Part shown: positions 25,872 to 34,726 of the stretch, piece by piece | Position numbering within the stretch: the first letter of the stretch is position 1 | Layout: each line of letters opens with the position of its first letter | Assembly: GCF_900184995.1 (NCBI RefSeq) | Contig: NZ_LT860099.1 | Location: 1,204,269-1,268,268, forward strand | Direction: 5' to 3' | DNA from: Konateibacter massiliensis | GTDB taxonomy: Bacteria; Bacillota; Clostridia; Lachnospirales; Lachnospiraceae | Length of the DNA stretch: 64,000 bases | Translations under genes and position numbers: made by a program | The notes under the pieces: model-generated | The model's database searches: none | Told to the model about the DNA's origin: nothing | The model's input: only the letters and a program-made list of their open reading frames with translations

Positions 25872-26885
25872 CTAACTTGCTTTCGCTAATAAATATAAGA
25901 AATACGGGGTACTGAGCACGGTAATAACAATACCCGTCGGTACTTCCGTTCCAAGACTGATGGTACGGGTAATCGTATCCGCCAATAGGACAAGAAGCGC
26001 TCCTGATAAACAAGAAGCTGGCAGCAACAGCTTATGGTTAGGACCAACTAATTTTCTTGCCATATGAGGAGATATCATACCTACAAAAAAGAAGTTTCCG
26101 CCAAGAGCTACACATCCGGAAGATAATGCCACGGATGCAACCGATAGTCCCAAAAATTCTTTTTTTACTGCCACACCAAGGCCGGTTGCCGTCTCATTTC
26201 CAAGATGAAGGGTATTGAGTATTCTCGATTTATAGATGACATAGACCAATAAAATAAGAGTCCATGGCGCTAATACCATCAGATAATTCCACTCGTCGCC
26301 CCAAAGGCTTCCCGCGCTCCAGCGCTGCATAAACTCCATCTGAGTGTCATCCAATTTGAGTGTCAGAAGTGTCGTTACGGCTCCATAACCGCTTGATAGG
26401 GCAACACCGGTCAGAATCAATCCGGTCGGCGATATATCCCTGCCTCTGCGATAAGACAACAAGAAAATCAATGCCGCAGCCGTCATTCCTCCTACAAACG
26501 CCAAAAGCGGCAATGTAAGAGCGGACGAAATTCCTTTCGAAGCAAACATTACTACAAAAATCAAAACAAATAATCCCGAACCGGAACTAATACCTAAGGT
26601 TCCCGGGCTTGCCATATCATTTCTTAAAAGACTTTGCATAATACTGCCGGATGCGCCCATTCCAAATCCTACCAGTACCGCAAGAATAATGCGGGGAAGT
26701 CGAAATTCAAACACAATCAGCTTTTGTTTCTCTGTCCCGTTTCCAAGAAGTACCTGAAATACCTCATAAACCGATAAGTTCATCTTTCCCGAATTAACGC
26801 CCATGATCGCAATCACAACGAGCAGAACAAGCATTATAATCAAAACCATAATTCCATGTTTTATTGTGAAACGTTGCTTTCTCAT
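25872..26885 (-). CDS. Iron-siderophore ABC transporter permease (FecCD family), second
   Basis: 337 residues with about nine to ten hydrophobic helices. The FecCD motifs RLPRIILAVLVGFGMGASGS (near 50) and GNFFFVGMISPHMARKLVGP (near 265) are present. It overlaps the preceding permease gene by 4 bp, so the two are translationally coupled and form the permease heterodimer. GGAGGGAG lies within the end of the previous gene. Confidence 0.93.
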   Translation of the reverse strand: MRKQRFTIKHGIMVLIIMLVLLVVIAIMGVNSGKMNLSVYEVFQVLLGNGTEKQKLIVFEFRLPRIILAVLVGFGMGASGSIMQSLLRNDMASPGTLGISSGSGLFVLIFVVMFASKGISSALTLPLLAFVGGMTAAALIFLLSYRRGRDISPTGLILTGVALSSGYGAVTTLLTLKLDDTQMEFMQRWSAGSLWGDEWNYLMVLAPWTLILLVYVIYKSRILNTLHLGNETATGLGVAVKKEFLGLSVASVALSSGCVALGGNFFFVGMISPHMARKLVGPNHKLLLPASCLSGALLVLLADTITRTISLGTEVPTGIVITVLSTPYFLYLLAKAS

Positions 26886-27904
26886 TCAAACTCCCTCCTT
26901 TGCTTTCTTGCAAGATAGAGGAAATACGGAACACCGATTACCGCAAAAATTACGCCGATAGGTGTTTCATACGGTTTATTGATCAATCTTCCGGTCAAAT
27001 CCGCAAATACAGTTAAAAGCGCACCATATAAACCGGATGCCGGAATGATATAGCGATAATCAACACCGATCAGATACCGAACGATATGAGGTGTAATCAA
27101 TCCCACAAAGCCAACGGGACCAACCACAATCACGGAAAGACCTGTTAACACCAACACGATTAGCGTTGAAATTCCTCTTACAAATCCGGTTTTCATACCA
27201 AGACCAATTGCAACATCTTCTCCCAAACTCATAACCGTAACGGAAGGTGAAAGTGCGATTGCTACTATTACCGATACCAGAAAAAAGGGAGCTACAATTG
27301 CCAGTTCACTCCACTTAGCCCCTGCTGTTCCGCCGGCAGTCCAATATATCAGCGCTTGTCCTAAATTGTATTTAATTGAAATATATTGACTAAATGCACC
27401 AAACATCATGGAAATTGAAATACCTGCAAGTACCAGTCTCTGCGGTGTCATGCCGCGCTTTCCAAAAGAAGCAATGGAATAAGTCATTCCTGTTGTTACA
27501 GCCGCACCAAGACATGCAAAAAGCATGGTCTGTCCATAGCTGCGGCCCGGCATATATGCCATTGCCAGTGCAATCGCAAAGGTTGCACCGCTGCTGATAC
27601 CCATCAGACCAGAGTCTGCCAAAGGGTTTCTTGTTGTTCCCTGCATCAATGCACCGCAAATAGCAAGACTGCAACCGACGATAACATCCGCTACAGTTCT
27701 GGGAAAACGCAGGGTTTTAATGATTTGGTGCTCCGTCAGATTAGGGTCAAATTTAAAAATTGCACCCCAAGCGGTAGACAAATCCATGTCGGCGGCGCCG
27801 AAAGAAATCGACACCGCCGACATCAGAACTAAAAGCCCTGCTCCCACAAACATATAAAACACGAAGTTTACTGCACCTCGACGCTTGTTGGAGTTTTTTT
27901 GCAT
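26882..27904 (-). CDS. Iron-siderophore ABC transporter permease (FecCD family), first
   Basis: 340 residues, about nine to ten helices. RFPRTVADVIVGCSLAICGA and GPVGFVGLITPHIVRYLIGV are the FecCD coupling and signature regions. It follows the binding-protein gene by 47 bp and overlaps the next permease. AAAGGA is upstream of the ATG at 27904. Confidence 0.93.
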   Translation of the reverse strand: MQKNSNKRRGAVNFVFYMFVGAGLLVLMSAVSISFGAADMDLSTAWGAIFKFDPNLTEHQIIKTLRFPRTVADVIVGCSLAICGALMQGTTRNPLADSGLMGISSGATFAIALAMAYMPGRSYGQTMLFACLGAAVTTGMTYSIASFGKRGMTPQRLVLAGISISMMFGAFSQYISIKYNLGQALIYWTAGGTAGAKWSELAIVAPFFLVSVIVAIALSPSVTVMSLGEDVAIGLGMKTGFVRGISTLIVLVLTGLSVIVVGPVGFVGLITPHIVRYLIGVDYRYIIPASGLYGALLTVFADLTGRLINKPYETPIGVIFAVIGVPYFLYLARKQRREFE

Positions 27905-27951
27905 AATACTTAAATCCTTTCTCAGCTTATACTAATCAGCCTATAATATCC

Positions 27952-28983
27952 CTACTTAACAACTTCATTTAACTTGTCAATAATATAATCAAGCTGCGCT
28001 GTTACACTGAGTACGTCAGAATAGTAGAATAAACCACTCATATTTCCCGGTACAGTGACTACCTGCCCTGCTTGTACTGCCGGAAGGCTTTCCCAAATCG
28101 GGGTCAGCTCATATTCAGACGGATTATCCTCTACCGCATCATAAGGACGGAACCAAATCATATAATCTCCAAAGTATTCGGCTGCCACCTCATAGCTCAA
28201 GCCTCCTCTGCCTTCACCTGTTTCTTCAACCAACTGCTCCAGCTTCTCCGGTTTTTGCAAACCAAGGTATTCATATAACAGTGTACCTCCTCTGGAGCCG
28301 GTTTCATAATACACACCGTAGGATGCAGAACCCCAGTCTTCGTTAATACTAAAGGTTTTTCCTTTGAAGTCGTCTCCTTCCAAGGTTTCCTTTGCAGCAT
28401 CAAGCTTTGTATTAAAAGTATCTACCGCTGCTTGTGCCTGCTCACTTCTTCCTGTTGCTTCTCCGATAAAGAGAACACGCTCAAGAGATGTCATACCTTC
28501 TTCCGGTACAACAAGTACGGGTGCAATACTGTTAAAGGTATTATAATCATCTTGACTGTATGTAATGATTAAATCAGGATCAAGTGCCATAACCTCTTCT
28601 TGTTCCCAATTTTCAATTCCTGTAGTCGCCATCATTTTATCATAAAACGGCATAGCTTCATGTGCCCACGCATTGTAACCTACCACGTTGAGGTCAAGTG
28701 CTAATACATCTCCGATATACCAATTAACAACTACTCTTTGTGGATTGGCAGGAACTTCAATGTCGCCCATCACCGTACTTACCGTACGTGTTCCGCTTTC
28801 CTCTTGTACGTCCTGCGCTTCCTCTGTTGCCTCAGCTTGTGAGTCTTTAGTTGTTTCCGCTGTTGCTTCTGTTTCTGCTACTGCTGCTGTTTCTGAAGTA
28901 TTTGCTCCTTGGCATCCAACGGTTACTAATAGGACTGCCATTACCATCAAGGGTAAAAGAAACTTTTTATTTAATTTTTTCAT
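27952..28983 (-). CDS. Iron-siderophore substrate-binding lipoprotein
   Basis: 343 residues. The signal peptide has lipobox LVTVGC, with the lipidated Cys near 24. A Ala/Glu/Thr-rich linker follows (SETAAVAETEATAETT), then a class III (FhuD/BtuF-like) binding domain starting VMGDIEVPANPQRVV with one long helix between lobes. It captures a ferric siderophore or haem-like chelate and delivers it to the FecCD permeases. It heads a five-gene operon behind a strong promoter at 29074-29102. Confidence 0.92.
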   Translation of the reverse strand: MKKLNKKFLLPLMVMAVLLVTVGCQGANTSETAAVAETEATAETTKDSQAEATEEAQDVQEESGTRTVSTVMGDIEVPANPQRVVVNWYIGDVLALDLNVVGYNAWAHEAMPFYDKMMATTGIENWEQEEVMALDPDLIITYSQDDYNTFNSIAPVLVVPEEGMTSLERVLFIGEATGRSEQAQAAVDTFNTKLDAAKETLEGDDFKGKTFSINEDWGSASYGVYYETGSRGGTLLYEYLGLQKPEKLEQLVEETGEGRGGLSYEVAAEYFGDYMIWFRPYDAVEDNPSEYELTPIWESLPAVQAGQVVTVPGNMSGLFYYSDVLSVTAQLDYIIDKLNEVVK

Positions 28984-29046
28984 ATTATTCTACTATCTCC
29001 TTATTGTTGATTTCATATTAAAAGCTTAGTGCGCGCTTCCAAACCA

Positions 29047-29128
29047 AGTTAGACACCGCTAACTCATGTTGGTATTCTATCATGCCCTATTTTTCGTGTC
29101 AATCTAGGATAGTCTGTCTCATGCTAGG
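29047..29128 (-). promoter_or_regulatory. Promoter and operators of the siderophore operon
   Basis: TTGACA (29097-29102) and TAGAAT (29074-29079) are spaced by 17 bp. Just upstream of -35, CCTAG repeats directly with a 20-bp period (minus strand; plus-strand CTAGG at 29104-29108 and 29124-29128), as expected for an AraC-type activator. A perfect inverted repeat AGTTAG-N6-CTAACT (29047-29064) begins a few bases past the predicted start point and could bind an iron-dependent repressor. Confidence 0.65.
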
Positions 29129-29242
29129 TTATAATTTTTTATAACTTTCAAAACATCCCTAAATACAGGAACTAATTATAATTTTTCTTTGTTTTTCATA
29201 TTTGTTTTGGAGTATTTCTATCACATTTTGGATTGTTTTTTC

Positions 29243-29272
29243 TTGACTCATTTTCTTTTTCCATGCTATAAT
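29243..29272 (+). promoter_or_regulatory. Promoter of the AraC-family gene
   Basis: TTGACT (29243-29248) and TATAAT (29267-29272) are 18 bp apart on the plus strand, and GGAGGAG follows before the ATG at 29309. The divergent siderophore promoter is about 140 bp away. Confidence 0.65.
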
Positions 29273-29308
29273 CGAGCTAATTTGAAATAGAAATGGAGGA
29301 GATAAATT

Positions 29309-30280
29309 ATGGGTTATACCGAGGAATATAAGCTGGGTCTTGGCGCAATGACAGATCATTTGCATTTTGATACAAAGTACCATAATCATTATGCTTTTCA
29401 TACCTTTCCGGGGACATGGGAAAATGGCTGGATTAACGAAGTTCATTCTTGCGACGGACTATTTGTAGGCAGTGCCTGGTTTACAACACAGAACGTTCTT
29501 AATTACACCATGCATATCGAGTTGCCCTGCCTCTTTGTCCTGTGTATTGATACCGGAGAAATCACCCTGACACAAAAGGGAAAAGCTCCCCGCACCCTTA
29601 CTCCGTTTACACATCTATTCATCAACCCAGGAAGTCCGGTGCGTATTACTGTTCCCGCGGGAATGCATGTTTGTTTTACCAGTGTGCTTATCTTTGATTC
29701 TTGTATTGAAACTTTTTTGAATGCGACCGGGTCCTCCTATCCGATTCGTGTCAAGGATGCTGTCAATTGGAAAACTCAGCACGTTGACACGCCGAATGTA
29801 ATGCTTGTTATGGAACAGCTTCGGTGGGGTGTGCGCGGCAACCGGCTTCCTCCTCCGGCATATCTGTGCAAGGCAATCGAACTGCTTTGCTTGTTTGCTC
29901 ATAATTTGGACCGAGAGAAGCAAAAAAACAGCCGCCGCAACTATGTGACTTGGAATGACGAAAAAAAGCTCTACCGGGTAAAGGAGCGAATTGATCAAAA
30001 TCCTCTTTCGCTGCCTACCACAGAAGAGCTATGCCACCTTGCTCAGATGAGTGAGAGCAAGCTGCGTATTTCATTTAAAAGTTTGTATAATATTACGCTG
30101 TACGCCTACATGAGAGAAGCCATTATGAAGCGTGCCATGCAGATGTTAGCCGATGATGAATTGAATATTAAAAATATCGCCCATCTATGCGGATATGAAA
30201 ATTCAGCAAAATTCAGCGCGGCATTTAAAGCAATTCACGGGATTACACCAAGCGGGTTTCGCAAGACCTTTGGATTATAA
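29309..30280 (+). CDS. AraC-family regulator, probably of the siderophore operon
   Basis: 323 residues: an N-terminal cupin-like sensor (1-200), then the AraC double helix-turn-helix (about 225-323) with TEELCHLAQMSESKLRISFK and IKNIAHLCGYENSAKFSAAF. The C-terminal GITPSGFRKTFGL is standard. Its divergent placement next to the iron-uptake operon, and 20-bp-period direct repeats in that promoter, suggest it activates the operon as YbtA/PchR-type siderophore-responsive regulators do. The effector is inference. Confidence 0.88.
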   Translation: MGYTEEYKLGLGAMTDHLHFDTKYHNHYAFHTFPGTWENGWINEVHSCDGLFVGSAWFTTQNVLNYTMHIELPCLFVLCIDTGEITLTQKGKAPRTLTPFTHLFINPGSPVRITVPAGMHVCFTSVLIFDSCIETFLNATGSSYPIRVKDAVNWKTQHVDTPNVMLVMEQLRWGVRGNRLPPPAYLCKAIELLCLFAHNLDREKQKNSRRNYVTWNDEKKLYRVKERIDQNPLSLPTTEELCHLAQMSESKLRISFKSLYNITLYAYMREAIMKRAMQMLADDELNIKNIAHLCGYENSAKFSAAFKAIHGITPSGFRKTFGL

Positions 30281-30298
30281 TACACCAGCTCGGTAACA

Positions 30299-30505
30299 TT
30301 ATATCGCTCCGACGATTTTATGCGGAACATAAAGTTCCTCTAAATAATCAATATCCTCTTTCGTCAGCTTTATCCCAAACGCACCTGCGGCATCATCAAA
30401 GTATTTCAGCTTGGTGGCTCCGATAATCGGTGATGCCACATCCTTTTCAAACTGCCATGCAAGAGAAATCTGAATGTCCGTGTTTCCCAATTTTGTATAT
30501 TCCAT
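30299..30505 (-). pseudogene. Aldo/keto reductase with large internal deletion
   Basis: 68 codons from an ATG with an intact AAAGGAG site. The first 14 residues (MEYTKLGNTDIQIS) are the classical AKR N-terminus. Residue 15 onward (LAWQFEKDVASPIIGATK) is the family's C-terminal third, ending KLTKEDIDYLEELYVPHKIV. Comparing with the usual ~320-residue family, about 240-250 residues holding the Asp-Tyr-Lys-His catalytic tetrad are missing, in frame. The remnant cannot be active. The joint is at about 30463. Confidence 0.8.
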
Positions 30506-30617
30506 ATTTTTTTCTCCTTTTGCTTTTTCTATTGTTAGTATTAGACTAGCATCTGGAGTTAAGTCCATGTCAAGAAATTTTTTAGTACCAATTTTAGGCT
30601 ATAGGCGACATTCCTCC

Positions 30618-32015
30618 TCAATTCTCATCCAAATACCCCTTCAATATCTCCAATCCGCTTCTCAGTCTATTCTCGTCATCCACCGTTGCCAACGAAATAC
30701 GAAGAAACGCATCATCGCTATATTTACCGGATAAAAACCGATCGGAGTGATAAACCCGAATTCCTCGCTCCATCAGCTCCGCTTCTATCACGCCTCCGTT
30801 TTTCTCATTTGAAATCGGAAGCCATCTGTAATAGCTGTATGGGTGACCGTTTGGAACCTTATTATCAAAATATTCATCGAACAGCGCATTTCGCCTCTCG
30901 GCAAGCTGTCGCTTTTTCGCTACAATTTTGTGCGCTGTTCCTGTTAAAATAGCTTGCGTAATGACCTCCGCATCAAGAGATGACGTTTTTACATTAACAT
31001 TAAAAATAGCAGATAAAATCCCTTCCTTCAAACGCTCACCAAATACAAGGTAGGCAACTCGAAGACCAGAGCAGATTGATTTTGACGTACCGCACAGATA
31101 AACGGTCTGCTCTGGGAGAATACTGAAAAACGACTGGCGGTAATCCGGCATAATCCCTGCTGTCATAAAAGCATGAATATCATCCTCGATAACCAAAAGC
31201 CTGTATTTTTCAATTATCTTTGCAAGTGCCCTCTTTCGCTTATCGCTCATCATAATTGTGGTCGGATTGCTGCAGCACGGCATAAGAAAAACCCCCTGAA
31301 TTTTATTTTGCTTGCAGGCATTTTCCAGCTCCTCCGGTATCATACCGTTCTCATCCCCCTCGATGGGTATGAGTTGAATGTGATAGATTCTAGAAAGCTC
31401 AATAAAATTTGCAAAAATAAAAGTATCTACCGCAATCTGATCGCCCGGAGAAAATAAGCCAAGCAGGGCGATTGCAAGGGCATTTTGTGTTCCTGAGACA
31501 ATCGCCACATGATCGATATCTGCCTCTATCCCAAACGAGGACATCCAGTTTAATCCTGCCATCTTCTGATAGGGGATGCCGGTCGGATTGTTGTAGTCAA
31601 ACAAAGAGGCAACCTGTGATTGCTCCAATATATTTGCGGTACATTCCAAAAGCATGGCATTGCACTCCTCAAAAGACGCAACAATACCAAGGTCAATGCA
31701 GTCACCGGAAAAGTTTCCCGCTGATATCGTAACCGAACGCAGAGCATTCGGAGATACAAAGGTGCCTTTTCCTGTAATTCCGTACACAAGCCCTTTCTGT
31801 CCGCATTGCTTGTACACTCTTGTAATTGTAGTAAAATTCAAATCCAGATAATCCGCAAGCTCTCTTTGCGGCGGTAATTTCGTTCCGGGTGCCAGAAGCC
31901 CTCTCGCAATATCATTTTCCAGTGCTTTTGCAAGCGACAGATAATAGGGCGCTTTTAATCTTGATTTATCCGGTTTCCATGACAGCGGATAATTTTCAAA
32001 TGAATTTACAGGCAT
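30618..32015 (-). CDS. MocR/GntR-type PLP-dependent regulator
   Basis: 465 residues from the ATG at 32015, 5 bp after GGAGG (a TTG four codons earlier is rejected). An N-terminal GntR winged helix (LAPGTKLPPQRELADYLDLN) joins an aminotransferase fold I domain; the PLP lysine lies in CGTSKSICSGLRVAYL, and GTQNALAIALLGLFSPGD forms the cofactor pocket. MocR proteins usually regulate the divergent gene, here azlCD. A near-consensus promoter lies right upstream with a palindrome over its -10. Its ligand may be an amino acid. Confidence 0.9.
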   Translation of the reverse strand: MPVNSFENYPLSWKPDKSRLKAPYYLSLAKALENDIARGLLAPGTKLPPQRELADYLDLNFTTITRVYKQCGQKGLVYGITGKGTFVSPNALRSVTISAGNFSGDCIDLGIVASFEECNAMLLECTANILEQSQVASLFDYNNPTGIPYQKMAGLNWMSSFGIEADIDHVAIVSGTQNALAIALLGLFSPGDQIAVDTFIFANFIELSRIYHIQLIPIEGDENGMIPEELENACKQNKIQGVFLMPCCSNPTTIMMSDKRKRALAKIIEKYRLLVIEDDIHAFMTAGIMPDYRQSFFSILPEQTVYLCGTSKSICSGLRVAYLVFGERLKEGILSAIFNVNVKTSSLDAEVITQAILTGTAHKIVAKKRQLAERRNALFDEYFDNKVPNGHPYSYYRWLPISNEKNGGVIEAELMERGIRVYHSDRFLSGKYSDDAFLRISLATVDDENRLRSGLEILKGYLDEN

Positions 32016-32045
32016 AGTAACCTCCAATCAAAATTGTTGTACATA

Positions 32046-32076
32046 CAATTATATAATTGAATGTATGGATTGTCAA
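32046..32076 (-). promoter_or_regulatory. mocR promoter with palindromic operator
   Basis: TTGACA (32071-32076) and TATAAT (32048-32053) are 17 bp apart on the minus strand. A perfect 14-bp palindrome CAATTATATAATTG (32046-32059) covers the -10, flanked by outer ATACA/TGTAT arms. It is a plausible autoregulatory site that could also affect the divergent azlC. Confidence 0.65.
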
Positions 32077-32142
32077 AGTTATAATAAATGCATTGCTATT
32101 GATTAGACTTAGTACAAATTATAGATTAACAGGAGTTTAGAC

Positions 32143-32865
32143 ATGAAGAGATACACGATAATAAAAAACTCATTTCAGGCGGCATTTCCGTATACAATCC
32201 CTATCTTTGCGGGCTTTTGGTTTCTGGGGCTGACCTATGGTATTTATATGAATGTTTCGGGCTTTAGCTTTATCTACCCGATGATTATGAGCTTTATTAT
32301 ATTTGGAGGTTCTTTGGAATTTGTTGCGGTGAGCCTGCTGCTTGGAGCATTCAATCCCATTCAGGCATTTACGATGACTCTCATGATACAGGCAAGACAT
32401 CTGTTTTACGGTATTTCCATGCTGGAAAAATTCAAGGATACCGGTTGGAAAAAGAAATATCTCATCTTCGGAATGTGCGATGAGACCTTTTCCATCAACT
32501 ATACCGCAAATATACCTAAAGATGTGGACACAGCGTGGTTTATGTTTTTTGTGACCGCCCTCAATCATCTCTATTGGGTGTTCGGCTCCACACTTGGAGG
32601 AATTCTGGGTTCTTTTATTCATTTTGACACAGAAGGCTTGGATTTTGTTATGACCGCCATGTTCATCGTCATATTTTTAGAGCAATGGCTAAAGGAAGAA
32701 AAACATTATACCGCTTTGATTGGAATTGCTGTATCCGTTCTTTGCCTGATCTTATTTGGCGCAAATAACTTTATGATTCCGACTATGCTGATGATACTTT
32801 TACTTTTGACTGTTTTTAAGAATCCAATTGATAACAAAGAGGACAAGTCCGCATCAGCTCTCTAA
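32143..32865 (+). CDS. azlC: Branched-chain amino acid export, AzlC subunit
   Basis: 240 residues with five to six transmembrane helices. The family motifs are GFWFLGLTYGIYM near 25, a GGSLEFVAVSLLLGAFNPIQA segment, and MIQARHLFYGISMLEKF near 85. AzlC with AzlD exports branched-chain amino acids or analogues such as 4-azaleucine. AzlD follows 63 bp later. The gene is divergent from the MocR regulator. An AGGAG site precedes the ATG. Confidence 0.92.
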   Translation: MKRYTIIKNSFQAAFPYTIPIFAGFWFLGLTYGIYMNVSGFSFIYPMIMSFIIFGGSLEFVAVSLLLGAFNPIQAFTMTLMIQARHLFYGISMLEKFKDTGWKKKYLIFGMCDETFSINYTANIPKDVDTAWFMFFVTALNHLYWVFGSTLGGILGSFIHFDTEGLDFVMTAMFIVIFLEQWLKEEKHYTALIGIAVSVLCLILFGANNFMIPTMLMILLLLTVFKNPIDNKEDKSASAL

Positions 32866-32928
32866 TCCCTCACCCATGAGAGACTTGGATTTGTGCGCAT
32901 GATATAAAAAAGGAGGCTTCCCTACGAC

Positions 32929-33255
32929 ATGACTCTCACACAACAGATTGTTACCATCGGCGTCTGCGTACTTGGTACCATGATAACTCGTTTTTTACCT
33001 TTTATTGTATTTTCCTCTAATAAACCAACTCCTGCCTACATCCAGTATTTGGGGCGGGCACTTCCGTCAGCTATTTTTGGTATGCTCGTTATCTACTGCC
33101 TGAAAAACGTAGAGATACTGGGCAACACCCACGGTCTGCCGGAACTGATTGCCATCATAGCCGTGATTGGCTTACATATGTGGAAGCGCCAGATGCTGCT
33201 TTCCATTGCGGGCGGAACCGTGCTTTATATGGTGCTTGTACAGGTTGTTTTTTAG
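32929..33255 (+). CDS. azlD: Branched-chain amino acid export, AzlD subunit
   Basis: 108 residues with three to four helices and the AzlD motif [11 protein letters not shown] near 20, followed by [24 protein letters not shown] lies 15 bp upstream. It ends at a bidirectional terminator. Confidence 0.92.
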   Translation: MTLTQQIVTIGVCVLGTMITRFLPFIVFSSNKPTPAYIQYLGRALPSAIFGMLVIYCLKNVEILGNTHGLPELIAIIAVIGLHMWKRQMLLSIAGGTVLYMVLVQVVF

Positions 33256-33266
33256 ACAATATAACA

Positions 33267-33307
33267 AAGCAGGTGCTCAAAATTTTTTTATTTTTAAGCA
33301 CCTGCTT
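33267..33307. terminator. Bidirectional terminator between azlD and aroK
   Basis: AAGCAGGTGCT (33267-33277) pairs with AGCACCTGCTT (33297-33307) around an AT loop, with T-tracts on the plus strand and on the minus strand. Confidence 0.8.
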
Positions 33308-33311
33308 TTCT

Positions 33312-33887
33312 CTATTTCTCTTCTAAAAGTCTGCTGACCAATTCTTCGCAGATTTCCACAATACTCTTATCATCTGTCGCAACAATGATATCAGCTGCCG
33401 CCAGATATTTCTCTCGCCTTTTTTCCATTAACTCGGCAATAAATTCCGTATTCATATTGTTATTTAAAATCGGACGCTCCTTGCTGTTTTTGACGCGTGC
33501 AAGCGTTGTCTCAGGAGTTGCCGTCAAAAGGACGACCTTTCCTTGCTTTTTCATATGCTCCACGTTTTCTGAGCGAAGAACGATACCGCCACCACATGAA
33601 ACGATGAGTCTCTTTTGTTTTTGCAGCTCAAGAAGCGTATCGCTCTCGCACTGTCTGAAATATTCCTCACCATGCTTTTCAAAAATCTGAGGAATGGACA
33701 TTCCTTCCTTTTTTGCAATCAGCCTGTCCGTATCGACCTCCTCCATCTGCAGCAAGTCTCTCAACAAGGAAGACACCGTACTTTTTCCTGCCCCCATAAA
33801 GCCTATGAGCATAATATTATAAGAAATTTTCTGTCTTGCCTCGGCATACCATTCACTGTTTTTTCTTTCGTCTTTCAAATTTCCCAT
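33312..33887 (-). CDS. aroK: Shikimate kinase
   Basis: 191 residues from the ATG at 33887 (AAAGGGG upstream); a start at 33905 is also possible. Walker A LIGFMGAGKST is near 30, the shikimate-binding DTDRLIAKKEGMSI follows, CGGGIVLR is present, and the lid is NSKERPILN. It phosphorylates shikimate in aromatic amino acid synthesis. It follows aroD by 28 bp, and both lie close behind the ABC importer genes. Confidence 0.93.
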   Translation of the reverse strand: MGNLKDERKNSEWYAEARQKISYNIMLIGFMGAGKSTVSSLLRDLLQMEEVDTDRLIAKKEGMSIPQIFEKHGEEYFRQCESDTLLELQKQKRLIVSCGGGIVLRSENVEHMKKQGKVVLLTATPETTLARVKNSKERPILNNNMNTEFIAELMEKRREKYLAAADIIVATDDKSIVEICEELVSRLLEEK

Positions 33888-33915
33888 AAAAGTCCCCTTT
33901 CTCATCTCTGCTTTT

Positions 33916-34692
33916 CTATGAAGCCGAAGGCTGAATAGAAGCGTTTAATATATGCAATACCTCATTTAAGTCATTTACCGGTATCTGCCCCGGCGCCGAT
34001 ATCTGTCCTGCTGATGCGAATGTAAGGGCGGAGCCAAATATCTCGCCTGCCAGCCTGCTTATCACACCCATGCCGGACATGGACATCGTAATGACAGGTC
34101 TGTCTGCGTAGTGCTCTGTCATCAAAATCGTTGCCTCCAACAGCACAAGCACATCCAGCTTGCTCTTTGGCATCGCCGCAAGCTTTACGATATCGGCTCC
34201 CATATCCTGCATTTTTCTAAGACGGGATATGATGTCCTCCTTGTCCGGTGTCTTCTCAAAGTCATGGTTTGAGGCAATCACCTGTACTCCGTTTTCATGA
34301 GCATACGAAATAATATCGGCCACAGCTTCATCTCGGGTGAATATCTCCACATCAAGCAAATCCGCAAGGCGGCTGTCTGCCACTGCTTTATTTAACGCAA
34401 TATATTCCTCTGTCGTGATATCCCGCTCTCCGCCTTCCTTTGCTGTACGGAAGGTAAAGAGAAGCGGCTTATCCTCAAGCACTAAAACAAGTGCCTTTAA
34501 AACCTCCATTACCTGTTCCAAGTCAGAGACACCCTCAAACCAGTCGGCTCGCCATTCCGCTATATCAAACGGGAGACTCTGAAAGCGTTTTGCTTCCTGA
34601 ATGATTTCTTCTTTTGTCTTTGCCACAATCGGGATACAGATTTTGGGAATTCCTTCCCCTATCGTCACATTTTTTACCGTAACTGCATTCAT
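33916..34692 (-). CDS. aroD: 3-dehydroquinate dehydratase, type I
   Basis: 258 residues of the class I TIM barrel. The Schiff-base lysine is in GADIVKLAAMPKS, the catalytic histidine in QVIASNHDFEKTP, and the substrate-binding AEWRADWFE lies near 47. SMSGMGVISRLAGEIFGSALTFA is the C-terminal barrel. It makes 3-dehydroshikimate. AAGGAGGAG precedes the ATG. The gene begins 34 bp after the ABC permease gene, so a shared transcript is likely. Confidence 0.93.
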   Translation of the reverse strand: MNAVTVKNVTIGEGIPKICIPIVAKTKEEIIQEAKRFQSLPFDIAEWRADWFEGVSDLEQVMEVLKALVLVLEDKPLLFTFRTAKEGGERDITTEEYIALNKAVADSRLADLLDVEIFTRDEAVADIISYAHENGVQVIASNHDFEKTPDKEDIISRLRKMQDMGADIVKLAAMPKSKLDVLVLLEATILMTEHYADRPVITMSMSGMGVISRLAGEIFGSALTFASAGQISAPGQIPVNDLNEVLHILNASIQPSAS

Positions 34693-34726
34693 CTCGGTCT
34701 CCTCCTTTTTCTGACAAGTTTAAATT

